The notes: generated by a model not told the origin, from the sequence alone. Shown: positions 52,357 to 62,057, counted from the first letter of the stretch. The stretch is DNA of 64,000 nucleotides from Streptomyces sp. NK08204 (GCF_020400585.1 NZ_JAINVF010000015.1:96863-160862); one strand, 5' to 3'. A program made the numbers and translations.

Positions 52357-53088
52357 ATGCGAAAAGGCGGTTCGACACGGGCGGCCGTGGCTGCGGCCTG
52401 CGGCGCGTTGTTGGTGACGTCCCTTGCGGCGTGCGGCGGTTCGGACCACAAGTCCGCCGCCGCGCACGACCGGACGGATGACGCACGGCCACGCGGCAGC
52501 ACGGTACTGAAGCGCATACCCGGCATCGGGGACCGGCTGTGGCGGCAGGTGCCGGCCGGCTCCCGCCAGGTGGTCGCCGTGTACGGCGCGGGCCGGAACT
52601 CCCCCGACTCCACCGTGGTGTTCTTCACCAAGCACGGCTCGGTCTGGAAGCAGGAGCGGTCCTGGCCGGCGCACAACGGGCGCAGGGGCTGGACGCCGGA
52701 CCACCACGAAGGGGACCGGCGCAGCCCGGTGGGGGTCTTCACGCTGAGCGACGCGGGCGGTGTGCTGGCCGCGCCGGGCACCAGGCTGCCGTACACCCGG
52801 TCCGTGGCCTTCCAGACGCCCAGCTACTGGGCCAAGGCGTACCGGCACGACTTCGACTACGTCATCGCCATCGACTACAACCGGATCAAGGGCACCTCGC
52901 CCAGTGACCAGACCCGGCCCGAGGGGCAGTCCAAGGGCGGCAACATCTGGCTGCACATGGACCACGGCAGCGGCACGTCGGCGTGCGTGAGCCAGTCCAA
53001 GTCGGCGATGCGGTACCTGCTGCGGACCCTCGATCCCGCCCAGCACCCGGTCGTGGTGATGGGAGACAGGGCGGAGCTGAAAGCCTGA
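52357..53088 (+). CDS. L,D-transpeptidase-family lipoprotein
   Basis: 243 residues from ATG at 52357 (another ATG 9 nt upstream). The lipobox is SLAACGG, so it is anchored to the outer face of the membrane. The C-terminal half is the YkuD fold; the catalytic signature is NIWLHMDHGSGTSACVSQS, with the His-Gly pair and the active cysteine in place. These enzymes form 3-3 peptidoglycan cross-links or attach proteins, though some act only as a hydrolase or binding protein. It follows the Tat-exported protein by 34 bp and may be cotranscribed with it. Fits the wall-related character of the region. Confidence 0.88.
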   Translation: MRKGGSTRAAVAAACGALLVTSLAACGGSDHKSAAAHDRTDDARPRGSTVLKRIPGIGDRLWRQVPAGSRQVVAVYGAGRNSPDSTVVFFTKHGSVWKQERSWPAHNGRRGWTPDHHEGDRRSPVGVFTLSDAGGVLAAPGTRLPYTRSVAFQTPSYWAKAYRHDFDYVIAIDYNRIKGTSPSDQTRPEGQSKGGNIWLHMDHGSGTSACVSQSKSAMRYLLRTLDPAQHPVVVMGDRAELKA

Positions 53089-53361
53089 CCGGCAGCTCCC
53101 CGCCGACCACGACCGGGCAGATCTGACCACAACCGGGCATATCCGACGACGCCGGGCGGATCGCCGCCCCCGTCCGGGCATCCCTGGTCACGCTCTTCTC
53201 CACCGCAGACGGCAGGTCCCGGCGTCTCGCCGGCGGGGCCGCCGCCCCGGTCCGCGCTCGGCCGCGGGCGGCGTCACACCGGGCTCCGGCCTCTCCCTCG
53301 GCTACCCAACGGCAGGAGGCAGCGGCGCGGTGAACCGCTGCAGGTCAGCTGCGTCATGCGC
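53089..53361. other. Intergenic region after the L,D-transpeptidase gene
   Basis: No gene seen. At 53113-53180 an imperfect repeat of about 20 bp occurs three times (cores CCGGGCAGATC, CCGGGCATATC, CCGGGCGGATC). The remainder is GC-rich without clear structure. Confidence 0.5.
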
Positions 53362-53391
53362 GCTCCCGGGCCGACGGAACGGTCCGGGAGC
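53362..53391 (-). terminator. galE terminator
   Basis: Arms GCTCCCGG and CCGGGAGC, extended by a partly wobble-paired GCCG/CGGT around a 6-nt loop. It lies 20 bp after the galE stop. Confidence 0.6.
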
Positions 53392-53411
53392 TCAGCCAGG
53401 CCCGGCCGGAC

Positions 53412-54383
53412 TCAGGCGTGGTGGTGGCGCCAGCCCTGCCAGGCGGACTCGATCATCTCGTCCAGGTCGTGGCGGGCCGCCCACCCCAGTTCCGCACGGA
53501 TGCGGGCCGCCGACGCGACGACACGGGCCGGGTCGCCGGGGCGCCGGGCGACCACCTCGGGCGTCACCTGCTCGTTGCCGGTGACCTTGAGGATCCGCTC
53601 GACCATCTCCTGGACAGAACTGCCCTCGCCGCTCCCGATGTTGAGGATCAGCGAGGTGCCGGGGTCCGCCTTGGCGAGGCGCTGCGCGGCGGCCACGTGC
53701 GCGGAGGCGATGTCCTGGACGTGGATGTAGTCACGGATGCACGTGCCGTCCGGGGTCGGGTAGTCGTCGCCGAAGATCCTCGGCGCCTCCCCCGCCTCCA
53801 GCCGCTCGAAGACCATGGGGATGAGGTTGAAGACGCCCGTGTCGGCCAGTTCGGGCGCGGCGGCTCCGGCCACGTTGAAGTAGCGCAGGGACGCGGCACG
53901 CAGGCCGTGGGCGCGGGCTGCAGCGTTGATCAGCCACTCCCCGACCAGCTTGGTCTCGCCGTAGGGGCTCATGGGCGCACAGGGCGTGTCCTCCGTGACC
54001 AGCGCCACATCGGGCATGCCGTAGACGGCGGCGGACGACGAGAAGACGATGCTCTCGACGCCGGTGGCCGCCATCGCCTCCAGGAGGGTCTGCAGTCCGG
54101 TGACGTTCTCCCGGTAATAGTGGAGCGGCTGCTCCACCGACTCCCCCACCTGCTTCTTGGCTGCGATGTGCACCACACCGGTCACATCATGGTCACGAAC
54201 CGTCCGCTCCAGCAGGGGCCCGTCCAGCACACTGCCGACGACCAGCGGTACGCCGGCCGGCACCCGCTCGGCGCTGCCCGTCGAGAGGTCGTCGAACACG
54301 ACCACACGCTCGCCGCCCTCGATCATGGCGCGCACCACATGGGCGCCGATGTACCCGGCGCCGCCCGTGACCAGCCAGCTCAT
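53412..54383 (-). CDS. galE: UDP-glucose 4-epimerase
   Basis: 323 residues of the extended SDR type. The NAD site is SWLVTGGAGYIGAHVVRAM; VFDDLSTGSAERV follows. The catalytic Tyr-x3-Lys is in SPYGETKLVGEWL with the serine in VFSSSAAVYG. It interconverts UDP-glucose and UDP-galactose, or possibly the N-acetyl sugars; the gatekeeper residue was not assessed. The ATG at 54383 has GGGAGG at 7-nt spacing. It diverges from two polymer-forming glycosyltransferases, so it could provide UDP-galactose for a wall polymer or glycan rather than for galactose use, since galK/galT are not adjacent. Confidence 0.92.
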   Translation of the reverse strand: MSWLVTGGAGYIGAHVVRAMIEGGERVVVFDDLSTGSAERVPAGVPLVVGSVLDGPLLERTVRDHDVTGVVHIAAKKQVGESVEQPLHYYRENVTGLQTLLEAMAATGVESIVFSSSAAVYGMPDVALVTEDTPCAPMSPYGETKLVGEWLINAAARAHGLRAASLRYFNVAGAAAPELADTGVFNLIPMVFERLEAGEAPRIFGDDYPTPDGTCIRDYIHVQDIASAHVAAAQRLAKADPGTSLILNIGSGEGSSVQEMVERILKVTGNEQVTPEVVARRPGDPARVVASAARIRAELGWAARHDLDEMIESAWQGWRHHHA

Positions 54384-54610
54384 CCTCATGCCTCCCAAGG
54401 TCATCGTCTCCGGAAGACTCCGGAAGAGCAGACTCATCCATGAGCCGGGGAAAATCGAATCGGACATTCCGGACCTGCCCGTGTATCAGGGGAGCGGCTG
54501 TCGGGGATCGGGTGCGGTCCCGTAACCGTCTCTCAACCTGACTCGCGGAAACTTAAAGTGAATCCCTTACGCTAAGTCGGCGGATCAGCTCCCGGAACAG
54601 GTTTGTAAGG

Positions 54611-56842
54611 ATGCCCAGACTCTCTCTCGTCATACCGGCCTACAAGGTGCAGGGCTACGTCGCCGAGTGCCTTGACTCGGTGCTCGGGCAGGACTTCACG
54701 GACTTCGAGGTGATCGCGGTCGATGACTGCTCGCCGGACGGTTCGGGTGCCATTCTCGACGACTACGCCGAGCGTGACACACGCGTGCACGTGATGCACC
54801 TCACGGAGAACGTGGGGCTGGGACGTGCGCGCAACGCCGGACTGGAGAAGGCCCAGGGCGACTACGTCCTGTTCCTGGACAGTGACGACACCCTGTCCGA
54901 CGGGGCGCTCAAGGCGATAGCCGACCGCCTCGACGCCACCGGGGATCCCGAGATCCTCACCTTCGACTACGTCCGTACCTACTGGGACGGCCGGGTACGG
55001 CCCAACCAGCGGGCGGACCTGCTGAGCACCGACGGCCCGGACGTCTTCTCCCTCGCCGACCGTCCGCAGCTGCTGGAACTGCTGCAGATCGTCTGGAACA
55101 AGGCCTACCGCCGCGACTTCGTGACCCGCCACGGCCTGACCTTCCCGCCGGGGTACTACGAGGACGCCCCCTGGACGTTCTGCTCGCTGATCAGCGCGGA
55201 GCGCATGGCCGTGCTGGACCGGGTCTGTGTGCTGTACCGCCAGCGCCGCGAGGGCGGGAACATCCTGAAGACGGTGAGCCGCAAGCACTTCGACGTCTTC
55301 GACCAGTACCGCCGTGTCTTCGACTTCGTCGACGCCCACCCCGAACTCGACCGCTGGCGCGAGCCGCTGTTCCGCAAGATGGTCGACCACTACCTGACCA
55401 TCCTGGACCGCCCAGACCGCCTGCCGTCGAACGCGCGCGCCGAGTTCTTCCACAAGGCGTCCGCCGACTACCGGGCCCGCCTGCCGAAGGACTTCAAGCG
55501 CCCCGGCGGCGGCCGTGGCCACAAGTACGGCATGCTGGAGCGGGACGCCTACGCGACGCTCGCCAGTGCCACCACCGCGGTCAAGCTCCGCAAGGCCGTG
55601 AAGACCCGCACCCGCACCGCGATCAACAAGTCCAAGCGCAGTGCCATGGGCGTCTTCTACCAGTCCCAGCTGCGGCTGCCGCTCGACGAGAACCTGGCGC
55701 TGTTCTCCGCCTACTGGAGTCGCAGCGTCTCCTGCAACCCCGCGGCCATCGACGCCGAACTGGCCCGGCTGGCCCCGCACATCCGCCGTGTGTGGGCCGT
55801 GCGGCCCGACGCGGTCGCCCAGGTGCCCAAGGGCGTGGAGTACGTCCGCGTGGGCTCGCGCGAGTACTGGGCGGCCCTCGCCCGCGCCAAGTACCTCGTC
55901 AACAACGTCAACTTCGCCGACGCGGTGGTCAAGCGCGAGGGCCAGGTCCATCTGCAGACCCACCACGGCACACCGCTGAAGACCATGGGCCTCGACCAGC
56001 GCAAGTACCCCGCGTCGACGGACATGGACTTCGCCAAGCTGCTCGAGCGCTGCGACCGCTGGGACTTCAGCCTCAGCTCCAACCGGTTCTCGACCGCCGT
56101 GTGGGAGCGGGTGTACCCGTGCTCGTACGTCTCCCTGGAGACCGGCTACCCGCGCAACGACATCCTCGTGAACGCCACGTCCGACGACGTGCGCCGGGCC
56201 CGCGCCGCGCTCGGCCTGACCGACGGCACCAGGGCGTTCCTGTACATGCCGACCCACCGCGAGTACCAGCCCGGGTTCAAGCCGAGCCTCGACCTCGCAC
56301 GCCTCGCGGACGAACTCGGCCCGGGCGTCACGCTGCTGGTCCGCGGCCACTACTTCTACGGCAGCTCGCCGCACGTCGCCGAGCTGCGCCGCAGCGGCCG
56401 TATCGTCGACGTCTCGGGCCACGCCCGGGTCGAGGAGCTGTACCTGGCCGCGGACGCGCTGATCACGGACTACTCGTCCGCGATGTTCGACTACGCCGTC
56501 CTGGACCGACCCATCATCATCTACGCCCCCGACTGGGACATCTACTCGGCGGTGCGGGGCACCTACTTCAACCTGCTGGAGGAGCCGCCGGGGGTGGTCG
56601 CCACCTCGCAGGCCGCGCTGATCGGCCTGCTCGGCTCCGGCGAGTACAGCGGCAGCGAGGCGGCCGGGCTGCGCGCCGCCTTCCGGCAGCGCTTCTGCGA
56701 GTTCGACGACGGGCGAGCGGCCGAGCGTGTGGTGCGGCGCGTCTTCCTCGGTGAGCAGACACCGCTGCCCTTCGTGCCGTTCGCCGAACGCCCCCACGCA
56801 CCGACCCCTGCCCAGGCGCTCGAACTGGTCGAGCGGGCCTGA
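54611..56842 (+). CDS. Fusion of family-2 glycosyltransferase and TagF-like polyol-phosphate transferase (743 aa)
   Basis: 743 residues. The N-terminal GT-A domain (1-about 230) has LSLVIPAYKVQGYVAECLDS, EVIAVDDCSPDGS and the DxD-type FLDSDD. After a short linker, residues about 350-720 form a CDP-glycerol glycerophosphotransferase (TagF) domain with QTHHGTPLKTMG, SSNRFSTAVWERV, GYPRND and LITDYSSAMFDYAVLDRPII; the two histidine/serine motifs are those required in TagF enzymes. Such a fusion would add a sugar and a polyol-phosphate in turn, as expected for poly(diglycosyl phosphate) or teichoic polymers. The upstream region carries no strong ribosome binding site beyond AAGG. The 1187-aa fusion follows on the same strand, 33 bp on. 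Confidence 0.9.
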   Translation: MPRLSLVIPAYKVQGYVAECLDSVLGQDFTDFEVIAVDDCSPDGSGAILDDYAERDTRVHVMHLTENVGLGRARNAGLEKAQGDYVLFLDSDDTLSDGALKAIADRLDATGDPEILTFDYVRTYWDGRVRPNQRADLLSTDGPDVFSLADRPQLLELLQIVWNKAYRRDFVTRHGLTFPPGYYEDAPWTFCSLISAERMAVLDRVCVLYRQRREGGNILKTVSRKHFDVFDQYRRVFDFVDAHPELDRWREPLFRKMVDHYLTILDRPDRLPSNARAEFFHKASADYRARLPKDFKRPGGGRGHKYGMLERDAYATLASATTAVKLRKAVKTRTRTAINKSKRSAMGVFYQSQLRLPLDENLALFSAYWSRSVSCNPAAIDAELARLAPHIRRVWAVRPDAVAQVPKGVEYVRVGSREYWAALARAKYLVNNVNFADAVVKREGQVHLQTHHGTPLKTMGLDQRKYPASTDMDFAKLLERCDRWDFSLSSNRFSTAVWERVYPCSYVSLETGYPRNDILVNATSDDVRRARAALGLTDGTRAFLYMPTHREYQPGFKPSLDLARLADELGPGVTLLVRGHYFYGSSPHVAELRRSGRIVDVSGHARVEELYLAADALITDYSSAMFDYAVLDRPIIIYAPDWDIYSAVRGTYFNLLEEPPGVVATSQAALIGLLGSGEYSGSEAAGLRAAFRQRFCEFDDGRAAERVVRRVFLGEQTPLPFVPFAERPHAPTPAQALELVERA

Positions 56843-56875
56843 CCCCGGAACACCGGAAAAGGAGATCCCCCAGTT

Positions 56876-59800
56876 ATGGCCCCTCGGCTCAGTGTCATCG
56901 TCCCCATGTACGACGTCGAGCACTATCTGCCGGCCTGCCTCGACTCGCTGGCGGCCCAGTCGTACCAGGACTTCGAGGTCCTCATGGTGGACGACGGTTC
57001 GCCGGACAACTCGGCCGCGATAGCGGAGACCTACGCGCAGCGTGATCCGCGGTTCCGGCTGATACGCAAGGAGAACGGGGGCCTGGGGGCCGCCCGCAAC
57101 ACCGGCCTCGCCCACCTGGCTCCGGAGTCCGAGTTCGTCACGTTCGTCGACAGCGACGACCTCATACCCCCGGACGCCTACCGGCTGATGGTGGGCAGCC
57201 TGGACGAGACCGGCTCGGACTTCGCCACCGGCAACGTATGGCACCTGCGCGGCGAGAAGACCTGGCAGGTGCCGCTGATGAAGATGCTGGCCGGCGAGGC
57301 CCGCCAGCGCACCCACATATCGACGTACGCCAAGCTCGTCGCGGACCGGATCGCCTGCAACAAGGTGTTCCGCCGCACCTTCTGGGAGAAGCACGGCTTC
57401 GCCTTCCCCGAGGGCCGTCTGTACGAGGACACGCCCGTCACGATGCGGGCGCACTACCTCGCCGACGCCGTCGACGTGATCTCCGAGCCCTGCTACTACT
57501 GGCGACTGCGCGAGGGTGAGTCCGCCCCCTCCATCACGCAGCGCCGTACCGACCCGGCCGGTGTGCGCGACCGTGTCACCTCCGTGCTGGAGATCAGCGA
57601 GTTCCTGGGCCGGCAGCGCGGCGAGACCTTCGCCCGGCTGAAGAACGAGTACGACACCCGGGTCCTCAAGGACGACCTGCGGCTGTTCCTCAACGTGGTG
57701 CCCGACGGCGACGAGGAGTACCGCGCCGAGTTCATGCGGTCCGCCAACCGCTTCCTGGACCACATCGACCCCAAGGTCGTCATGGCGCTGCCGACCCAGC
57801 TGCGGGTGCAGTGGCTGCTGGTGCGCAAGCACCAGCTCGACGAGCTGATCACCCTGCTGGCCGGGCAGCGGCGCAAGGAGGCCATCGAGGTCAGCGGCCT
57901 GGTCCGCAAGTACGCCTCCTTCCCCTCCCTGGCCGACGCCGACCTGGACTTCCCGCGCAAGGCGCTGCGCATCGACCAGGACCTGCGCATGCGCGCCCCG
58001 CTGCAGGACGTGCAGTGGTCCGAGGGCAAGCTGGTGCTGTCCGGCGACGCCTGGATCGACAAGATCGACCTGCCGTCCAAGCGCTCGGCGGTGAAGGTCC
58101 TTCAGCTGCGCAAGGACAAGTCCCGCCGCCGCACCGTGCTGCCCGCGCGCAACGTGGAGCGCCCCGAGCGCACCACCGAGTCCGGCCAGGACCGCTACAA
58201 CTACGACTGGGCCGGCTGGGATGTCACCATCGACCCCGCCAAGCTGCGCAAGGGCGGCGAGTGGCAGGAGGGCTTGTGGCACGTGGGCCTCGGCCTGTAC
58301 GCCTCCGGCCTGGTGCGCCGTGCCGCCGTGCAGTCCAGCGGCGGTGCCGCCTGCAACTTCCCGCCCTACCACTGGCTGAGCGCCGACTTCCGGATGCTGC
58401 CGTCGGTCGAGGGCGGCGCGCTCAAGCTGCGCGTCGAGAAGGTGCGGGCGCTGGTCACCGGCTGGACGCTGGAGGGCGAGAAGCTGCGGGTCACCGGTGA
58501 GATCCGGGTTCCCCTGGCCGCCGGCGAGCGGGTGGCCCTGCGGGTGAAGAACCAGAAGGGCGCCGAGGTCCACGAGTACCCGGCCACCCTCACCGAGGAG
58601 GGCGGCAACCGCCGGTTCTCCGTCGAGGTCCCCGTCGCCGACGTGGCGCTGGTGTTCCACGAGGGCGTCGACGCCCTCGCCCAGCCGGAGAAGCGCGTCT
58701 GGTCCACCGTGCTGGTCGCCAGGGACCCGCAGGGCGGCGAGCGCACGTTCAGCACCGTCATGCAGGAGGGCCTGACCGACGGGCGGTACGACCTGCCCGC
58801 CTCGCTGGGCGAGCAGGCCGAGCTGTGCGAGCTGGCCGTGGTCGGCGGGCACAACGGCTACCTGAAGCTGTCGGGCCGCACCCGCCGTGCCGTGATCGAC
58901 GAGGTCGCCGTGCGGGACGGCCGTATCACCATCTCCGCCCGCACCGACGCCCGGCTCACCGGCGCCCGGCTGCTGCTCAAGCCCCGCAACCGCTTCGAGG
59001 AGCGCTTCGTGGAGCCGCGCTGGTCCGCGGACGGCCGCTTCGAGGTCGCCTTCGACCCCTCCACGCTGGGCGGCAACGGCAACGGCAACGTACCGCTGCG
59101 CGCGGGCCGTTGGAACCTCTTCCTGCGCCCGGCCGACGGCCCCGACGTGCCCTTCGTCACCGACCGCCTCGCCGCCGCGCAGTTCCCGCTCCGCGCCGAG
59201 CTGGGCGGACGCCGCTACTGGCTGGAGAACCGCTGGGGCGACTTCCCGCAGCTCAACTGCCGTTCGGAGCTGGACGACCTGGAGCGCGGCCCGTACCGGC
59301 AGAAGCAGCTGCGTCAGAAGCTGTACCAGCCCCTGCGGCACAAGCCGCTGAAGGACCAGGTCTTCTACCTCAGCTACAACGGCAAGCAGTTCTCCGACAG
59401 CCCGAAGGCGATGTACGAGGAGCTGATGTCCCGCGGGACGGACCTCAAGCAGCTGTGGGCCGTGCGCGACGGCCAGGTCATCCTGCCCGAGGGCGTGGAG
59501 CGGGTCCGGATGTGGGGCCGCGAGTGGTACGAGGCACTGGCCTCCAGCCGCTACATCGTCACCAACGGCCACCTGCCGGACTGGATCGAGCGCCGCCCCG
59601 GCCAGGTCATCGTCCAGACCTGGCACGGCACGATGCTGAAGAAGATCGGCCACGACATCGACACACTGCACTTCGACCGCCAGTACCAGGAGAAGCTGGC
59701 GCTGGAGGCCAAGCAGTGGAGCCTGGTGGTGTCCTCGAACCGGTTCAGCACGCCGATCCTGCAGCGGGCCTTCTCCTACGACGGGGAGATCCTCGAGGCG

Positions 59801-60439
59801 GGCTACCCGCGCAACGACTACCTGTACTCCCCCGACAAGGACGCCATCGCCGGGCGGGTGAAGAAGCAGCTCGGCCTGCCGGAGGGCAAGAAGGTCGTCC
59901 TGTACGCGCCGACCTGGCGTGACGACCTGGCGCACAGCGCCGGGCAGTACCGGTTCGACCTGCGGATCGACCTGGAGGACGCGCAGCGCCGGCTGGGCGA
60001 GGACCACGTCCTGCTGATCCGCCGCCACTCCAACATCGTGGACGCGGTGCCGGGTGCCGGCAACGGCTTCGTGTGGGACGTCTCCGAGTACCCGGACATC
60101 GCCGACCTGTACGTGGCGGCCGACATGATGATCACGGACTACTCGTCGGTCATGTTCGACTACGCCCACCTGAAGCGGCCGATGCTGTTCTTCACCTACG
60201 ACCTGGAGCACTACCGGGACACGCTGCGCGGCTTCTACTTCGACTTCGAGCAGGACTCGCCCGGCCCGCTGGTCTTCACCTCCAAGGAGCTGATCGACTC
60301 GATCCGGGACATCGACCGGGTCTCCGCCGAGTACCAGGACCGCTTCGACCGTTTCCACCACCTGTTCTGCGACCTGGACGACGGCCACGCCTCGGCGCGG
60401 GTCGTGGACCGCATGCTGGAGCAGGCCAAGGAGCTGTGA
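56876..60439 (+). CDS. Larger fusion of family-2 glycosyltransferase and TagF-like transferase (1187 aa)
   Basis: 1187 residues. The GT-A domain (1-about 230) reads RLSVIVPMYDVEHYLPACLD, LMVDDGSPDNSA and FVDSDDL. A long middle part (about 330-780) is unlike the first protein: beta-rich, with several Ig-like or jelly-roll-like repeats (LKLRVEKVRALVTGWTLEGE, GRITISARTDARLTGARLL). The TagF domain (about 800-1170) has VQTWHGTMLKKIG, SSNRFSTPILQRAF, EAGYPRNDYLYS and MITDYSSVMFDYAHLKRPML. GGAGATCCC precedes the ATG. The two polymerases share order and motifs but diverge in the spacer, suggesting they make different linkages of one repeating unit. A perfect 20-bp hairpin follows. Confidence 0.9.
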   Translation: MAPRLSVIVPMYDVEHYLPACLDSLAAQSYQDFEVLMVDDGSPDNSAAIAETYAQRDPRFRLIRKENGGLGAARNTGLAHLAPESEFVTFVDSDDLIPPDAYRLMVGSLDETGSDFATGNVWHLRGEKTWQVPLMKMLAGEARQRTHISTYAKLVADRIACNKVFRRTFWEKHGFAFPEGRLYEDTPVTMRAHYLADAVDVISEPCYYWRLREGESAPSITQRRTDPAGVRDRVTSVLEISEFLGRQRGETFARLKNEYDTRVLKDDLRLFLNVVPDGDEEYRAEFMRSANRFLDHIDPKVVMALPTQLRVQWLLVRKHQLDELITLLAGQRRKEAIEVSGLVRKYASFPSLADADLDFPRKALRIDQDLRMRAPLQDVQWSEGKLVLSGDAWIDKIDLPSKRSAVKVLQLRKDKSRRRTVLPARNVERPERTTESGQDRYNYDWAGWDVTIDPAKLRKGGEWQEGLWHVGLGLYASGLVRRAAVQSSGGAACNFPPYHWLSADFRMLPSVEGGALKLRVEKVRALVTGWTLEGEKLRVTGEIRVPLAAGERVALRVKNQKGAEVHEYPATLTEEGGNRRFSVEVPVADVALVFHEGVDALAQPEKRVWSTVLVARDPQGGERTFSTVMQEGLTDGRYDLPASLGEQAELCELAVVGGHNGYLKLSGRTRRAVIDEVAVRDGRITISARTDARLTGARLLLKPRNRFEERFVEPRWSADGRFEVAFDPSTLGGNGNGNVPLRAGRWNLFLRPADGPDVPFVTDRLAAAQFPLRAELGGRRYWLENRWGDFPQLNCRSELDDLERGPYRQKQLRQKLYQPLRHKPLKDQVFYLSYNGKQFSDSPKAMYEELMSRGTDLKQLWAVRDGQVILPEGVERVRMWGREWYEALASSRYIVTNGHLPDWIERRPGQVIVQTWHGTMLKKIGHDIDTLHFDRQYQEKLALEAKQWSLVVSSNRFSTPILQRAFSYDGEILEAGYPRNDYLYSPDKDAIAGRVKKQLGLPEGKKVVLYAPTWRDDLAHSAGQYRFDLRIDLEDAQRRLGEDHVLLIRRHSNIVDAVPGAGNGFVWDVSEYPDIADLYVAADMMITDYSSVMFDYAHLKRPMLFFTYDLEHYRDTLRGFYFDFEQDSPGPLVFTSKELIDSIRDIDRVSAEYQDRFDRFHHLFCDLDDGHASARVVDRMLEQAKEL

Positions 60440-60451
60440 GCGAGCAGTGAC

Positions 60452-60496
60452 AAAGGGCGGGGCCCGGAGGATGTCTCCTCCGGGCCCCGCCCTTTT
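60452..60496. terminator. Bidirectional terminator between the TagF fusion and obgE
   Basis: A perfect 20-bp stem (60452-60471 with 60476-60495) with a TGTC loop; T-rich on plus after the stem and A-rich start on plus for minus use. It ends both convergent genes. Confidence 0.9.
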
Positions 60497-60504
60497 CGCC
60501 GGCT

Positions 60505-61950
60505 CTAGAAGGCCTCGAAGTCGTCGAACTCCATCTGGGCCTCGTCCCGTTCCGCCTGCCGGTCGCGGCGGCGCTGCGCCGCGGGCCTGGGCGCCTCGAA
60601 GCGGTGGTCCTCGCCCCGTCGGCCCAGCATCTCCGCACCGGCCGTCAAGGACGGCTCCCAGTCGAAGACGACCGCGTTGTGCTCGGGGCCGATGGCGACG
60701 CCGTCGCCCGCGCGGGCGCCCGCCTTCACCAACTGCTCTTCCACACCGAGGCGGTTGAGCCGGTCGGCGAGGTAGCCGACGGCTTCGTCGTTGTTGAAGT
60801 CGGTCTGCCGCACCCAGCGCTCCGGCTTCTCGCCGCGCACCCGGAACAGCGGCTCGCCGCCGATCTCCTCGCGGGTGACCGTGAAGCCCGCGTCGTCCAC
60901 GGCCTTGGGCCGGATGACGATCCGCGTGGCCTCTTCCTTCGGCTTCGCTGCGCGCGCCTTGCCGACCAGCTCACCGAGCGCGTACGACAGCTCCTTCAGG
61001 CCGATGTGGGCCACCGCCGACACCTCGAAGACGCGGTAGCCGCGCGCCTGAAGGTCGGGGCGGACCAGCTCGGCGAGGTCCTTGCCGTCCGGTACGTCGA
61101 TCTTGTTGAGGACGACGATCCTGGGCCGGTTGTCGAGGCCGCCGTACTGCTTCAGCTCCTCCTCGATGACGTCGAGGTCGGAGACCGGGTCACGGTCGGA
61201 CTCCAGGGTCGCGGTGTCCAGCACGTGCACGAGCACGCTGCAGCGCTCCACGTGCCGCAGGAACTCCAGCCCGAGGCCCTTGCCCTGGCTGGCGCCCGGG
61301 ATCAGACCGGGCACGTCGGCGATGGTGTAGACGGTCGAACCGGCCGTCACCACGCCCAGGTTGGGCACCAGGGTGGTGAACGGATAGTCGGCGATCTTGG
61401 GCTTGGCCGCGCTGAGCACGGAGATCAGCGAGGACTTGCCCGCGCTCGGGTAACCCACCAGCGCCACGTCGGCGACGGTCTTCAGCTCCAGGACGATGTC
61501 CTGGAGGTCCCCCGGCTCACCGAGCAGCGCGAAGCCGGGCGCCTTGCGGCGGGCCGAGGCCAGCGCCGCGTTGCCGAGGCCGCCCCGGCCGCCCTGTGCG
61601 GCGACGTACGAGGTGCCGTGGCCGACGAGGTCGGCCAGGACGTTGCCCGCCTTGTCCAGGACGACCGTGCCGTCCGGCACCGGCAGGATCAGGTCCTGGC
61701 CGTCCTTGCCGGAGCGGTTGCCGCCTTCGCCGGGCTTGCCGTTGGTGGCCTTGCGGTGCGGGGAGTGGTGGTAGTCGAGCAGCGTGGTGATCGACTGGTC
61801 GACCGTGAGGATCACGTCGCCGCCCCGGCCGCCGTTGCCGCCGTCGGGCCCACCGAGCGGCTTGAACTTCTCACGGTGGACGGAGGCACAGCCGTGGCCT
61901 CCGTTACCCGCGGCGACGTGCAGATCGACGCGGTCCACGAAGGTGGTCAT
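60505..61950 (-). CDS. obgE: Obg family GTPase CgtA/ObgE
   Basis: 481 residues, as in other streptomycetes. The glycine-rich Obg fold (VAAGNGGHGCASVHREKF, GGPDGGNGGRGG) is followed by the G-domain with LVGYPSAGKSSLIS (G1), DVPGLIPGASQGKG (G3) and VLNKIDVP (G4). The C-terminal OCT domain (RNRGEKPERWVRQTDFNND-like) ends in a basic-acidic tail. It acts in 50S subunit assembly and links GTP levels to growth; in S. coelicolor obg controls the start of aerial development. The ATG at 61950 follows GGAGG at 9 nt. It is the last gene of the rplU-rpmA-obgE operon, with a strong hairpin between rpmA and obgE. Confidence 0.97.
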   Translation of the reverse strand: MTTFVDRVDLHVAAGNGGHGCASVHREKFKPLGGPDGGNGGRGGDVILTVDQSITTLLDYHHSPHRKATNGKPGEGGNRSGKDGQDLILPVPDGTVVLDKAGNVLADLVGHGTSYVAAQGGRGGLGNAALASARRKAPGFALLGEPGDLQDIVLELKTVADVALVGYPSAGKSSLISVLSAAKPKIADYPFTTLVPNLGVVTAGSTVYTIADVPGLIPGASQGKGLGLEFLRHVERCSVLVHVLDTATLESDRDPVSDLDVIEEELKQYGGLDNRPRIVVLNKIDVPDGKDLAELVRPDLQARGYRVFEVSAVAHIGLKELSYALGELVGKARAAKPKEEATRIVIRPKAVDDAGFTVTREEIGGEPLFRVRGEKPERWVRQTDFNNDEAVGYLADRLNRLGVEEQLVKAGARAGDGVAIGPEHNAVVFDWEPSLTAGAEMLGRRGEDHRFEAPRPAAQRRRDRQAERDEAQMEFDDFEAF

Positions 61951-61994
61951 GGTTCGGTGCCTCCATAATCGTGCGGATCTTCTCTTGCATAACA

Positions 61995-62044
61995 CGCGAA
62001 AGGCGGACCCGCCTTCCCGCAGGGGAAGTGAGGTCCGCCTCGCG
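61995..62044 (-). other. Intercistronic hairpin between rpmA and obgE
   Basis: Arms CGCGAAAGGCGGACC and GGTCCGCCTCGCG pair over about 12 bp; the loop holds a second small stem (CTTCCC/GGGAAG). No T-run follows. It may attenuate obgE or mark an RNA processing point. Confidence 0.55.
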
Positions 62045-62057
62045 AAGAATCGCTCGG

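Noticed and set aside
54572..60388. Very long open frame on the minus strand, opposite the two TagF fusions
   Set aside because: It is a mirror of high third-position GC in the plus-strand genes. It has a repetitive valine/glycine/leucine composition, no domain, and the plus strand carries clear enzymes.
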